Part shown: one piece after another, positions 41,268-50,534 of the stretch
Layout: each line of letters begins with the position of its first letter
Position numbering within the stretch: position 1 is the first letter of the stretch
Origin: Caulobacter sp. NIBR2454
GTDB taxonomy: Bacteria > Pseudomonadota > Alphaproteobacteria > Caulobacterales > Caulobacteraceae
Length of the DNA stretch: 64,000 bases
Direction: 5' to 3'
NCBI RefSeq assembly: GCF_027474405.1
Contig: NZ_CP114872.1
Location: forward strand, 1-64,000
Translations under genes and position numbers: made by a program
The notes under the pieces: generated by a model
Told to the model about the DNA's origin: nothing
The model's database searches: none
Seen by the model: the letters and a program-made list of their open reading frames with translations, nothing else

Positions 41268-43511
41268 ATGCTTCAAGAAATCAAAGTCGCCAGTGAGGCC
41301 ACTTACTCAGCCACTGGCCAAGTCCTAGACAATCTGAAGTCCATAAACTTCGTTTTCGGGACGAATGGTTCCGGAAAGACGACGATTTCTCGGGTTATTG
41401 CGGATCCCGACGTGCGGCAGGCATGCAAGCTGACCTGGAGCGGTGGAGCCCCTCGCGAATGTCTAGTTTACAATAGTGATTTCGCTGACCGCAACTTTGC
41501 AGCCCAAATGCCGGGGATATTCACCCTGGGGGAGGCTCAAGCGGAGACCATTGCCGCGATCGAGGTCGCGACACGGCAAGTGCAGTCATTGACCCAGGAA
41601 ATTCAGGGCCTCAGAGGCACCCTGGGAGACGAAAATTCGGGAAAACTCGGCGAGCTGCGCCAGCTCCGCGCCGCTTTCGAAGAGAAGTGCTGGAGCATCA
41701 AGACCACCCACGACCCTCACTTCCAGGATGCCTTCACGGGCTTTCGTAATTCTAGGACGAGCTTCTGCGACAAAATCCTCGGCGAGTGGGCGCAAAACTC
41801 GGCCAGCGTCGTCGCGCTGGACGATCTAAAAAAACGCGCCCTGACGGTGTTTGCAAAGGGCCTCGAGCGCATCGCGCCCCTTGAGGCCCTCGACTCGGCC
41901 GAACTCTTGGCCCTGGAACAGACGCCGGTGCTCGCGAAAAAAGTCGTCGGAAAGGACGACATCGACATTGCGGCGTTAATCCGCAGGCTGGGCAATAGCG
42001 ACTGGGTCCGACAGGGACTTACCTACATCAATGAATCCGGCGCCCAATGTCCATTCTGCCAACAGGACATCGCCGATGACCTGGCGCAGAAGCTAGACGA
42101 GTATTTTGACGAGACGTACCTCGCAGACCTTCAGGCGATCGAACGTACCCGTGATGCGTATGCAGCTTTTTCGAAAGTGATTCTGGACCGGCTTGAAGGC
42201 CACGTTGTATCCGGAAATCGGTATCTCGATACGCCAGCCCTTCAGGCAAACATCGACCGCTTCAAAGGCAAGGTGGAGTTGAACCTTCGCCAGTTGGACC
42301 GGAAGCGGAAGGAGGCTAGCGCTCAGATTACGCTAGACGGACTGGGTGACGTTTTGGCGTCCCTGCTCGGCACCATTGAAGCGGCCAACGTGGAAGTCGC
42401 CGCTCACAACGCGATGGTCGACAATCTCACAAACGAACGCGCAACGCTGATCTCGCAAATCTGGAAGTGCCTCCTCGAGGACGCGAAGCTCGAATTTACC
42501 ACCTACACCGCATCAAAAACTGCCCTTGATCGAGCCGTGACGGGCTTGAACTCGGGCCTGACGGCCAAGCGGCAAGCGCTAGCCCAAGCCAAGGCTCACC
42601 TGGCGGAGCTCGAAAAGGGCGTCACGAGCGTTCAGCCGACTGTCACCGAGATCAACGCGATACTTAAGTCGTTCGGTTTCACCGGCTTTCGCCTAGCGAC
42701 CGCCGGCGAGCATCAAAACTTATATGAAATTGTTCGGGGCGACGGGAGCGAAGCTGCGGCCACCCTGAGTGAAGGTGAGCGCAGCTTCATCACGTTCCTC
42801 TATTTCTATCACTTAATCCGCGGAAGCGTGACCACAAGCGGAGTGAATGCCGAGCGGATCATAGTTTTTGATGACCCGGTTTCAAGCCTCGATAGCGATG
42901 TACTGTTTATCGTCAGCGCGCTAATTAAGCGGGTTCTTGACGAGGCTTGCCGCGGTGATGGATTAATCAAGCAAGTATTCGTACTGACACACAATATCTA
43001 TTTCCATAAGGAAGTTTCCTTCGACCCAAAGCGGGGGAAGGAATGCCGCGCCCATGAGACGTTCTGGATCGTCAGGAAGCTAAACGATGAATCCGTCGTC
43101 GTTGGCTATAACCACAATCCGATCAGCACCTCCTACGAGTTGTTGTGGCAGGAGGTTAGATCGCCAGAGCGTTCGAAGATTACCCTTCAGAATACTCTTC
43201 GTCGGATCCTTGAAAACTATTTCAAAATTCTCGGCAATCTCGACAAGGATGAGATAGTCGAGCTGTTCGACGGGCGCGACCAGCAGATTTGCGGCTCGCT
43301 ATTTTCTTGGGTGAATGACGGGTCGCATAGCTTCAACGACGACCTGTATATCTCGGCGGACGACGCAGTGATCGCGCGTTACCTGGACGTCTTTCGCCGG
43401 ATATTTGAAGTCACCCACCATCAGGCCCACTATGAGATGATGATGGGACCAGAGGCGCTCGCAGCGTCAGGCCTGGCCGGTACGGTTGCAGTAGCGCCAG
43501 CCGTGCAGTGA
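41268..43511 (+). CDS. RloC/PrrC-like ATPase, candidate anticodon nuclease
   Basis: 747 residues from the ATG at 41268, with a strong AGGGGGAA site. It is an AAA_13-type ABC ATPase: Walker A GTNGSGKT (31-38), a Cys pair CPFC (261-264) like half of a zinc hook in the middle of coiled coil, the signature LSEGERSFITFLYFYHLI, Walker B IIVFDDPVSSLD and the switch VLTHN. C-terminal to this, RRILE (Arg645, Glu649) and NDGSHSF (His687) reproduce the Arg-x3-Glu...His triad of PrrC and RloC anticodon nucleases. It would cut a tRNA when phage damage is sensed. Base composition is more AT-rich than its neighbours, a sign of transfer. Confidence 0.8.
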   Translation: MLQEIKVASEATYSATGQVLDNLKSINFVFGTNGSGKTTISRVIADPDVRQACKLTWSGGAPRECLVYNSDFADRNFAAQMPGIFTLGEAQAETIAAIEVATRQVQSLTQEIQGLRGTLGDENSGKLGELRQLRAAFEEKCWSIKTTHDPHFQDAFTGFRNSRTSFCDKILGEWAQNSASVVALDDLKKRALTVFAKGLERIAPLEALDSAELLALEQTPVLAKKVVGKDDIDIAALIRRLGNSDWVRQGLTYINESGAQCPFCQQDIADDLAQKLDEYFDETYLADLQAIERTRDAYAAFSKVILDRLEGHVVSGNRYLDTPALQANIDRFKGKVELNLRQLDRKRKEASAQITLDGLGDVLASLLGTIEAANVEVAAHNAMVDNLTNERATLISQIWKCLLEDAKLEFTTYTASKTALDRAVTGLNSGLTAKRQALAQAKAHLAELEKGVTSVQPTVTEINAILKSFGFTGFRLATAGEHQNLYEIVRGDGSEAAATLSEGERSFITFLYFYHLIRGSVTTSGVNAERIIVFDDPVSSLDSDVLFIVSALIKRVLDEACRGDGLIKQVFVLTHNIYFHKEVSFDPKRGKECRAHETFWIVRKLNDESVVVGYNHNPISTSYELLWQEVRSPERSKITLQNTLRRILENYFKILGNLDKDEIVELFDGRDQQICGSLFSWVNDGSHSFNDDLYISADDAVIARYLDVFRRIFEVTHHQAHYEMMMGPEALAASGLAGTVAVAPAVQ

Positions 43512-43891
43512 GAGAGGGCCTTGGCATTCAGTCGGTTAAGGCGCCCCGTCGCCTACTACAATAGATGCGTAGTTTCACTGGAATTGATGCTGCATTTGAA
43601 GCGACCATCGTCGATACGAGGATCGCACTCGGTCAGAAATTTCGCGGCAATTGACGCGCAAGATCAGGTGCTAGATGTGGCTTAGTGGCCCGGGGCGCCG
43701 TACGCGCCAGTCTGTTGTTCAGCACGAGGCGCGGTGTTTTCTAATCCCCGTCAAACATAGACCTAGAATCTACGAACTACTTGATGTCGCCGCGGATCGC
43801 TGCCGGCTCGCCTACTGTATCTTATAACATACAGGCGTGCGGTAACTTATAACGCATTGCCAAAGCACTCGACGCTTACTACGTGGCGGCT
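43512..43891. other. Gene-free stretch with palindromic operator before the metal operon
   Basis: 380 bases. I see no gene in 43512-43800. Near its right end lies the palindrome at 43815-43834, and a second CTTATAAC at 43845-43852 whose TATAAC could be the -10 of the metal operon. Confidence 0.6.
43815..43834. promoter_or_regulatory. 20-bp palindrome upstream of the metal-efflux operon
   Basis: CTGTATCTTATAACATACAG pairs at 9 of 10 positions. It lies 58 bases upstream of the first gene of the operon and looks like a repressor operator. No regulator gene is found beside it. Confidence 0.6.
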
Positions 43892-44245
43892 ATGGACCGG
43901 ACGATCGCAAGCTTTAAGCGGCTGATCGCGGCGCTGACCCTCGTGGTCGCCGTGTTCGTCGCTGCGCCTGTCATCGACGCTGTCACCTGCGCGCCAGAGT
44001 CGCCCGTTGCGGCGGCTGAGCATGTCTCCTCTGATCACGGACCTAAGGGCGGCGACCACGGTGGAGCAGGGGCGGATCACGCCGTCTGCGCGCATGGACA
44101 TTGCCACCACGGCTCGTCTCTCCGGGGCGAGTTCATCGCCACTGAGACGCTGACGCTGGTCGGCGCCAACGATCGTCCGCTCATGGCGGATCCGGCGCTC
44201 GCCTCGATTACACCCGAAGGCCTGAAGCGCCCACCCAAGGCCTGA
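43892..44245 (+). CDS. Small exported His-rich protein before czcC
   Basis: 117 residues from the ATG at 43892; a GTG at 43883 is possible. One hydrophobic N-terminal segment (about 9-30) resembles a signal or anchor. The mature part holds HVSSDHGPKGGDHGGAGADHAVCAHGHCHHGSS, dense in His, Asp and Cys, suitable for metal binding in the periplasm. It leads the czcCBA operon with 52 bases to czcC. Similar small proteins stand first in metal-efflux operons of Caulobacterales. Role inferred as metal sensing or buffering. Confidence 0.65.
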   Translation: MDRTIASFKRLIAALTLVVAVFVAAPVIDAVTCAPESPVAAAEHVSSDHGPKGGDHGGAGADHAVCAHGHCHHGSSLRGEFIATETLTLVGANDRPLMADPALASITPEGLKRPPKA

Positions 44246-44297
44246 CCGCCGCCGCGCCGATGAGCGCGTCTCGTGTCAGCTCTTTGGGACTCCAATC

Positions 44298-45554
44298 ATG
44301 TCATCCGTATTTCGGCGGCCGCCGCGCTTTGCGGCCGGCTGCGCGTGGATCGCTCTAGCGACCGCGCTCACCAGCCCTGCCTGGGCTGAACCCGCGCCCC
44401 CGTTTCAGGACCTCCTGAAGCGGCTCGATCAAACACCAGCCGCGCAAGAAGCGGCCGCTCTTCAGGACGCCGCCGAAGGACGGCTCCTCCAGGCTCGCGC
44501 TCGACCCAACCCTACGCTCGGCCTTGATGCAGAGAACGTGCTGGGGCGGGGTGCTTACTCTGGCTTCAACGCGGCCGAGACGACCTTGTCGGTCAGCCAA
44601 CAACTGGAGCTTTGGGGGCGGCGGGGCATTCGTATCGACGCCGCCAGAGCCGAAGCCGGGGCTGCCGCCCGCCGCCGCGATCTGGCCGCGTTCGATGCGG
44701 CCGGCCGCCTTGCGTTGGTCTATGCCGAAGCCGAGGCCGCTCAGCGCCGCTACCTCCTTGCAGATGAGGCCCTGTCGCTTACCGAAGCGGACACCAAAGC
44801 TGCGCGCCTGCAGGTGGAGGAGGGGCGTGAACCGGCCCTCCGGGGTGTCCAGGCGCAAAGCCAGTCGGCTGCGGCTGCCGCCGCGCGCGATGAAGCGCTC
44901 GCCGAAAGGGACGCAGCCTTCGCTCGTCTGCGAGCCGTCGCCCTGTTGGCAGAACCTGTCACGAGCGTCGAGGTAAGCCTCCTGGATCTTAGCCCAGCGC
45001 AACGTGGCGATGGGTCATCGACACCCCCGTCGGTGCAGGTGGCTGAGGCTGAGCGTCTCGCGGCCGAGCGGGCCATCGCCGTGGAGCGTGTGCGCGCCAT
45101 GCCCGATATTACCGCCAATGTCGGTGTGCGGCGGTTCGAAGTCGATGATACGGCGGCCGTCGTGTTCGGCGTCAGCATGCCGCTTCCTCTGTTCGATCGG
45201 AACCGGGGTAATCTGCGGGCCGCACAGGCCGAGTACCGGGCGGCAGACGCAAGGCTGTCCTCGGCGCGTCAGGACGCGGCGGCGGGCTATGCGGCGGCGA
45301 GCGCGCGTCTTCGGGCGTCGAGCTCACGCGTGCAGGCCACCGACGTGGGCGTCGCCACAGCTCAGGAAGCCTACCGTCTGTCACGCATCGGCTTTGAGGC
45401 CGGGCGCATCTCACAACTTGAGCTGCGAACGACACGGTCGGCCCTGATCGACGCGCGCACGACCGCTGTCGAAGCCCGTCTCACGCGCGTCCGCGCTGAA
45501 ATCGATCTGGCGCGCCTGGAAGGCCGCGCCCCTTACCAAGGCTCATCTCAATGA
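44298..45554 (+). CDS. czcC: CzcC-like outer-membrane efflux protein
   Basis: 418 residues with a signal peptide ending near TSPAWAEP (about 30). It is a TolC-family protein with two repeats of helical barrel; the LLQARARPNPTLGLDAENVLG and QLELWGRRG segments are typical of heavy-metal CzcC. It forms the outer-membrane duct of a CzcCBA pump. It overlaps czcB by 4 bases. Confidence 0.9.
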   Translation: MSSVFRRPPRFAAGCAWIALATALTSPAWAEPAPPFQDLLKRLDQTPAAQEAAALQDAAEGRLLQARARPNPTLGLDAENVLGRGAYSGFNAAETTLSVSQQLELWGRRGIRIDAARAEAGAAARRRDLAAFDAAGRLALVYAEAEAAQRRYLLADEALSLTEADTKAARLQVEEGREPALRGVQAQSQSAAAAAARDEALAERDAAFARLRAVALLAEPVTSVEVSLLDLSPAQRGDGSSTPPSVQVAEAERLAAERAIAVERVRAMPDITANVGVRRFEVDDTAAVVFGVSMPLPLFDRNRGNLRAAQAEYRAADARLSSARQDAAAGYAAASARLRASSSRVQATDVGVATAQEAYRLSRIGFEAGRISQLELRTTRSALIDARTTAVEARLTRVRAEIDLARLEGRAPYQGSSQ

Positions 45555-46705
45555 AACTCTCCAAAAGCCTCCTGATCGGAGCAAGTGTGGCGGCTGTCGT
45601 CGCTGCGGGCGTGGCCTTCAACTGGCCGCGTGAACAGCATCCACCGGCGGACGCGCAGGCGCCGCAGTCCGGCGAGGCCTCAGAGCCCAAAGCCCCTGAA
45701 GGCGTGATCGCCCTCGATGCGCAGCAAATCGAAGCCTCACGCATCGCTGTCGTCACCGTCGGCAGGGGCGGCGGCGCCGAAACCCGCGTCTCGGGCCGCG
45801 TCGAGGCCATGGTCGACGCCAGGGCAGCAGCTGGCGCCGCCGTGGCCGGTCGTGTCGAACGTGTTCTGGTGGCGGCCGGGCAAACGGTCCGGGCGGGTCA
45901 GCCGCTGGTCACCCTGGTCAGCGGCGACGCAGCATCGCTCGCGGCCGACGTCTCGGCGGCGTCGGCCCAGGCCGAAGCTGCGCGTCTGGTCTACCAGCGC
46001 AACCGCAACCTGGCCGACCAGGGCGTGGTGGCTCGGCAGGAGGTTGAGGCCTCACGCGCACAACACGCCGCCGCCGCCGCCGCCGCCCAGGCGGCGCGAG
46101 CTAGGACCAGCGCCGCCGGATCGCCAAATGCGTCGGGGCGTCTGAGCATCACCAGCCCGATCTCTGGCGTCGTCACCGGCGTTCAGGTCGGACCTGGCGG
46201 CTTCGTCGCCCAGGGCGGCGTGGTGGCCGAAGTCACCGACCCGACCCGCGTGGAGCTGGTGTTCAACGCGCCAGCCGGCCTCGCCAACCAGGTGAAGGTG
46301 GGTTCGGCTATCCGCGTCACCGGACCGGCCGGCGACTTCCAGGCCGAAGTGACCGGGGTCGCCGCCAACGCCACGCCGCAAAGCGGCGCGGCGGTGATCC
46401 GTGCCAAAGCCTCTAGCGCGGTTCTTCCACCGGCGGGCGCCGCCGTCACCGGAGCGGTCGTCACCCAGACTGGCGACCAAGGCTTGACCGTTCCGGCTGA
46501 CGCCATCCAGACCCTGGAGAGCGGGCCGGTCGTGTTCGTGCAGGTTAAGGAGGGCTTCAGGGCCCGTCCCGTCGTCGTCGGCCGTCAGGCCGAAGGGCGA
46601 GCCGAGATCGTCGGCGGTCTCACTGGCCAAGAGCGGATCGCTTCCACCAACACCTTCCTGCTGAAGGCTGAGCTCTCCAAGGGCGAAGCCGGGCATGGGC
46701 ACTAG
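45551..46705 (+). CDS. czcB: CzcB-like periplasmic adaptor
   Basis: 384 residues. An N-terminal membrane anchor (about 7-22) precedes a Glu/Pro-rich linker, then the RND adaptor core: GRVEAMVDARAAAGAAVAGRVERVLVAAGQTVRAGQPLVTL (lipoyl half), a helical hairpin (about 135-180), SITSPISGVVTGVQVGPGGFVAQGG (second lipoyl half), and beta-barrel and membrane-proximal domains. It connects CzcA to CzcC. The C-terminus ends GHGH, a possible metal-binding tip. Confidence 0.92.
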   Translation: MKLSKSLLIGASVAAVVAAGVAFNWPREQHPPADAQAPQSGEASEPKAPEGVIALDAQQIEASRIAVVTVGRGGGAETRVSGRVEAMVDARAAAGAAVAGRVERVLVAAGQTVRAGQPLVTLVSGDAASLAADVSAASAQAEAARLVYQRNRNLADQGVVARQEVEASRAQHAAAAAAAQAARARTSAAGSPNASGRLSITSPISGVVTGVQVGPGGFVAQGGVVAEVTDPTRVELVFNAPAGLANQVKVGSAIRVTGPAGDFQAEVTGVAANATPQSGAAVIRAKASSAVLPPAGAAVTGAVVTQTGDQGLTVPADAIQTLESGPVVFVQVKEGFRARPVVVGRQAEGRAEIVGGLTGQERIASTNTFLLKAELSKGEAGHGH

Positions 46706-46716
46706 GGAGCAGGCCC

Positions 46717-49700
46717 ATGTTCAAACCCATCATCGAACTTTCCGTCCGCCTCAGGTGGTTCGTCGTCCTCATCGTCGCCGTCGTGGCCTCCTACGGCCTC
46801 TTCGAGCTGACGAGACTGCCGATCGACGCTGTTCCGGACATCACCAACCGCCAAGTCCAGATCACGACGGTCGCGCCGGCGCTGGCTCCCGAACAGATCG
46901 AACGCCAGGTCACCTATCCGCTGGAGACCGCCATGGCCGGCATTCCCGGCCTGACCAGCACCCGATCGCTGAGCCGCAACGGCTTTAGCCAGATCACCGT
47001 GATCTTCACCGACCAGACGGACATCTACTTCGCCCGCCAGCAGGTGGCCGAACGGATGGCCCAGGCGCGCGAACGCTTGCCAGAGGGGGTAGAGCCCGCC
47101 CTAGCGCCGATCACCACCGGTCTGGGCGAAGTCCTCATGTGGACGGTGGACTACAAGCCGTTCAATCGCGCCATGGCGCGCGACGACAAGCCGGGCTGGC
47201 AATCTGACGGCGCCTATCTGACGCCGGAAGGGGACCGGCTCGCCACGCCCGAGCAGCGCGCCACCTATCTGCGCACGGTCCAAGATTGGATCGTCGCGCC
47301 GCAAATGCGAACCGCCAAGGGCCTTGCCGGCGTCGACACCGTCGGCGGCTACGTCAAGGAGTATGCGGTCCGGCCGGACGTCGCGCGCCTGTCTTCCTAC
47401 GGACTTGGACTGCAGGACCTGATCACAGCCCTGGATCGGGCCAACATGCAGGCTGGCGCCGGCTATGTGCAGCGGGCCGGCGAACAGCTCGTGGTGCGCA
47501 CTGACGCCCTGGCGCTTCGCACTGAAGACCTCGCCCAGGCTCCGGTCACCAACCGCAACGGCCTGGTGGTGCGCGTGGCTGATGTGGCGACTGTCGAGAT
47601 CGGCCAGGCGCCGAGGCTTGGCGGCGCCAGCCGCGACGGTCACGAGGCGGTGCTCGGCACCGCTCTGATGATCGCCGGCGGTAATAGCCGCACGGTCGCC
47701 CAAGCGGCGGGCGAGCGGTTGGAGGAAGTGCGCAAGACCCTGCCGCCAGGCATCGAGGCGGTGACGGTCCTTGACCGCTCCGCCCTGGTGAACTCCACCA
47801 TCAAGACCGTGGCGCGCAACCTCACCGAAGGCGCGCTACTGGTGGTCGTCGTGCTCTTCTTGCTGCTGGGCAACATCCGCGCGGCCAGCATCACGGCGCT
47901 GATGATCCCCATCAGCTTCCTCTTCGCCGTAATCGGCATGAACCGCTTTGGCATCAGCGGCAATTTGATGAGCCTCGGCGCGCTCGACTTCGGCCTGCTG
48001 GTCGACGGTGCGGTCGTGGTGGTCGAGAACACACTGCTGGTGTTGGCGCAAAAGCGTGCGGACATCGGGCGCGCCTTGACCCGCAAGGAGCGCTTTGAAG
48101 CCGCCGGCAAGGCGGCCGGTCAGATGGTCAAACCTGCCGCCTTCGGCCAATTGATCATCCTTCTGGTCTTCACGCCGCTGCTTCTGCTCGAGGGCGTGGA
48201 GGGCAAGACCTTCATTCCCATGGGCGCCACGGTGATGCTGGCCCTTGTCGGGGCCTTCATCTTCTCCTTCACCTTCGTGCCCGCGATGACGGCGCTTTTG
48301 GTGCGTGAGCCCAAGAGTGTCCATGTCGCATCGAACGGCGAAGCCGAGGAACACGAGACCCTGGTCATCCGCTTTGCGCGGCGCTGGATCGAGCCGGCCA
48401 TATCCGCGGCCGTGGCGCGTCCCAAGATCGTCCTTATCTCGGCGCTCGCGGCGCTGGTCGTCGGAGGGCTAGCCTTTGCGACCCTTGGTCGAGAGTTCAT
48501 TCCGACCCTCGATGAAGGTGACATCGCCATGCAGGCGCTGCGCGTGCCGTCGGCGTCCCTGGAGCAGTCGCTGGCCATGCAGATGGCCCTTGAGCGCGCC
48601 ATCACCGCCCAGCCCGAGGTCGAGACCATGTTCTCGCGCACCGGCACGGCCGAGGCGGCCGTGGACCCCATGCCACCAAACATCTCCGACAGCGTCATCG
48701 TGCTGAAGGACCGCAGCGACTGGCCCGACTCCAAGCTTCCCAAGGAAGACCTCATCGCTCGGATCGAGAAGGAGGCTTCGCTCCAGATTGGCAACAGCTT
48801 TGAATTCAGCCAGCCGATCGAGCTACGGTTCAATGAACTGATCTCCGGCGTGCGGACCGACCTTGCCGTCCTCGTCTATGGCGATGACTTCGCCACTCTG
48901 CAAAAGGTCGCCGATCAAGTGGCCGGTCAGCTTCGCCAGACCAGCGGCTCGGCCGACGTTCGTGTGGAGCAGGCCTCGGGACTTCCCACCTTGACCGTCA
49001 GCGTCGATCGGTTCGCGGCCGCCAACTACGGCCTCACCGCCGGCGATGTCAGCGATGCGGTCTCGGCCGCGATCGGCGGTGCGCAAGCCGGGCGGATTTT
49101 CGAAGGCGACCGCCGCTTTGACGTTGTCGTGCGCCTGCCGGAGACGTCTCGCAACGACCCGGCCAGTCTGGCGGCGCTGCCGATCGTGTCGGCCAGTGGA
49201 GTCACCGTGCCGCTGTCGTCGGTGGCGCGTATCGAAACCGCCGAGGGTCCCAATCAGATCAGCCGCAACAATGGCAGCCGGCGTATGGTGGTGCAGGCCA
49301 ATGTGCGCGGTCGCGATCTGGGCGGCTTCGTCGCCGAGGCTCAAGGCAAGGTCGATCAGATCGCCTTGCCGGCCGGCGTGCGTCTGGAATGGGGCGGGCA
49401 GTTCGAGAACCTCAAGCGGGCGGAACAGCGCCTGGGTCTGGTGATCCCCGTCGTGTTCGTCCTTATCGGCCTGCTGCTATTCATGGCGCTGGGCTCGGTC
49501 GCCGAAGCCGGGCTGGTGTTCGCCTGCGTGCCCTTGGCGCTGATCGGGGGCGCCTTGGCGCTCGTCCTTCGAGGCATGCCGTTCTCGGTATCTGCGGCGG
49601 TCGGCTTTATCGCCGTCTCGGGCGTGGCCACCCTCAACGGCCTCGTCCTCATGCAAGCGATCCGTGAACGCCTCGACAGGGGTGTCGCCAGCGTCGAGGC

Positions 49701-49935
49701 CGCAGTTGAGGGGGCGGCAAGCCGCCTGCGCGCCGTGCTCACAACCGCACTGGTCGCCATCGTTGGCTTTATCCCCATGGCGATCGCTCATGGCGCCGGC
49801 GCCGAGGTGCAAAAGCCCCTGGCTACGGTCGTGATCGGCGGCCTGCTGACCTCGACGGCTCTGACCCTGCTCGTACTGCCGACCTTCGCCGCTGTCGCGG
49901 CTCGCCGTCGCAAGCCCAAGGCGGTTGAGGAATGA
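46717..49935 (+). CDS. czcA: CzcA-like heavy-metal RND pump
   Basis: 1072 residues with 12 expected membrane segments and two large periplasmic loops. Membrane segment 4 carries LDFGLLVDGAVVVVEN, the DFG-x3-DGA-x4-E pattern of the HME1 group, known for zinc, cobalt and cadmium, or nickel. FIPTLDEGDIAMQALRVP and RFNELISGVRTDLAV are hallmark blocks of heavy-metal RND proteins. It exports divalent cations from periplasm or cytoplasm using the proton gradient. GGGAGCAGG precedes the ATG, and the next gene overlaps by 4 bases. Confidence 0.94.
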   Translation: MFKPIIELSVRLRWFVVLIVAVVASYGLFELTRLPIDAVPDITNRQVQITTVAPALAPEQIERQVTYPLETAMAGIPGLTSTRSLSRNGFSQITVIFTDQTDIYFARQQVAERMAQARERLPEGVEPALAPITTGLGEVLMWTVDYKPFNRAMARDDKPGWQSDGAYLTPEGDRLATPEQRATYLRTVQDWIVAPQMRTAKGLAGVDTVGGYVKEYAVRPDVARLSSYGLGLQDLITALDRANMQAGAGYVQRAGEQLVVRTDALALRTEDLAQAPVTNRNGLVVRVADVATVEIGQAPRLGGASRDGHEAVLGTALMIAGGNSRTVAQAAGERLEEVRKTLPPGIEAVTVLDRSALVNSTIKTVARNLTEGALLVVVVLFLLLGNIRAASITALMIPISFLFAVIGMNRFGISGNLMSLGALDFGLLVDGAVVVVENTLLVLAQKRADIGRALTRKERFEAAGKAAGQMVKPAAFGQLIILLVFTPLLLLEGVEGKTFIPMGATVMLALVGAFIFSFTFVPAMTALLVREPKSVHVASNGEAEEHETLVIRFARRWIEPAISAAVARPKIVLISALAALVVGGLAFATLGREFIPTLDEGDIAMQALRVPSASLEQSLAMQMALERAITAQPEVETMFSRTGTAEAAVDPMPPNISDSVIVLKDRSDWPDSKLPKEDLIARIEKEASLQIGNSFEFSQPIELRFNELISGVRTDLAVLVYGDDFATLQKVADQVAGQLRQTSGSADVRVEQASGLPTLTVSVDRFAAANYGLTAGDVSDAVSAAIGGAQAGRIFEGDRRFDVVVRLPETSRNDPASLAALPIVSASGVTVPLSSVARIETAEGPNQISRNNGSRRMVVQANVRGRDLGGFVAEAQGKVDQIALPAGVRLEWGGQFENLKRAEQRLGLVIPVVFVLIGLLLFMALGSVAEAGLVFACVPLALIGGALALVLRGMPFSVSAAVGFIAVSGVATLNGLVLMQAIRERLDRGVASVEAAVEGAASRLRAVLTTALVAIVGFIPMAIAHGAGAEVQKPLATVVIGGLLTSTALTLLVLPTFAAVAARRRKPKAVEE

Positions 49936-50534
49936 CGACCAAGGCGCAATCGGAACGTCGCCAGCGCAAGACGCTGGCGACGGTGTTCCTCCTCAACGCA
50001 GCCCTTGCAGGCGGGCTTGGTGTTGGCGGCGTCGTCGCTGACTCCAGCGCGCTGCTCGCCAACGCCGTCGACAACGCCTCGGACGCGGCGGTCTATCTGA
50101 TCAGTTTCCTAGCTGTGGGCAGGGCGGGCAGGTGGAAGCGCGGGGCCGCCCGCCTGTCGGGGATCATGCTGCTGATCTTCGCTGTGGGCGTGGTGGCTGA
50201 CGCCGTCCGCCGCTGGGTCGTCGGAACCGAGCCTGTCGGCGGCACGATGATGGTCCTGGCCCTAGTCGCGGCCGTCGTGAACCTCGTCTGCCTGATCCTC
50301 GTCAAACGGCAGGGCGGCAAGGATGTGAACATGCGCGCGGCCGAGACCTTCAGCCTGAACGATTTCGCCTCCAACGGCGGCATCCTTCTGGCTGGTGTGC
50401 TGGTCATGCTCACGGGCCAAGCCTGGCCCGACCTGGCGATCGGCGTCCTCGTCGCCGCCATAGCGTTGAAGGGCGGCGTCGAAATTCTTCAGGACGCGCG
50501 TCGCGAGTCCGACAGGCAAGGGGAGGGCCGCTGA
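49932..50534 (+). CDS. Short CDF-like cation transporter
   Basis: 200 residues with about five to six membrane segments. The pattern NAVDNASDAAVYLISFLAVG and NMRAAETFSLNDFASNGGILLAGVLVMLTG.AWPDLAIG corresponds to membrane segments 2 and 5 of cation diffusion facilitators, where the metal Asp/His residues lie. The cytoplasmic C-terminal domain is absent, so this is a membrane-only form. It is coupled to czcA by ATGA and to the P-type ATPase by TGATG. Confidence 0.78.
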   Translation: MTTKAQSERRQRKTLATVFLLNAALAGGLGVGGVVADSSALLANAVDNASDAAVYLISFLAVGRAGRWKRGAARLSGIMLLIFAVGVVADAVRRWVVGTEPVGGTMMVLALVAAVVNLVCLILVKRQGGKDVNMRAAETFSLNDFASNGGILLAGVLVMLTGQAWPDLAIGVLVAAIALKGGVEILQDARRESDRQGEGR

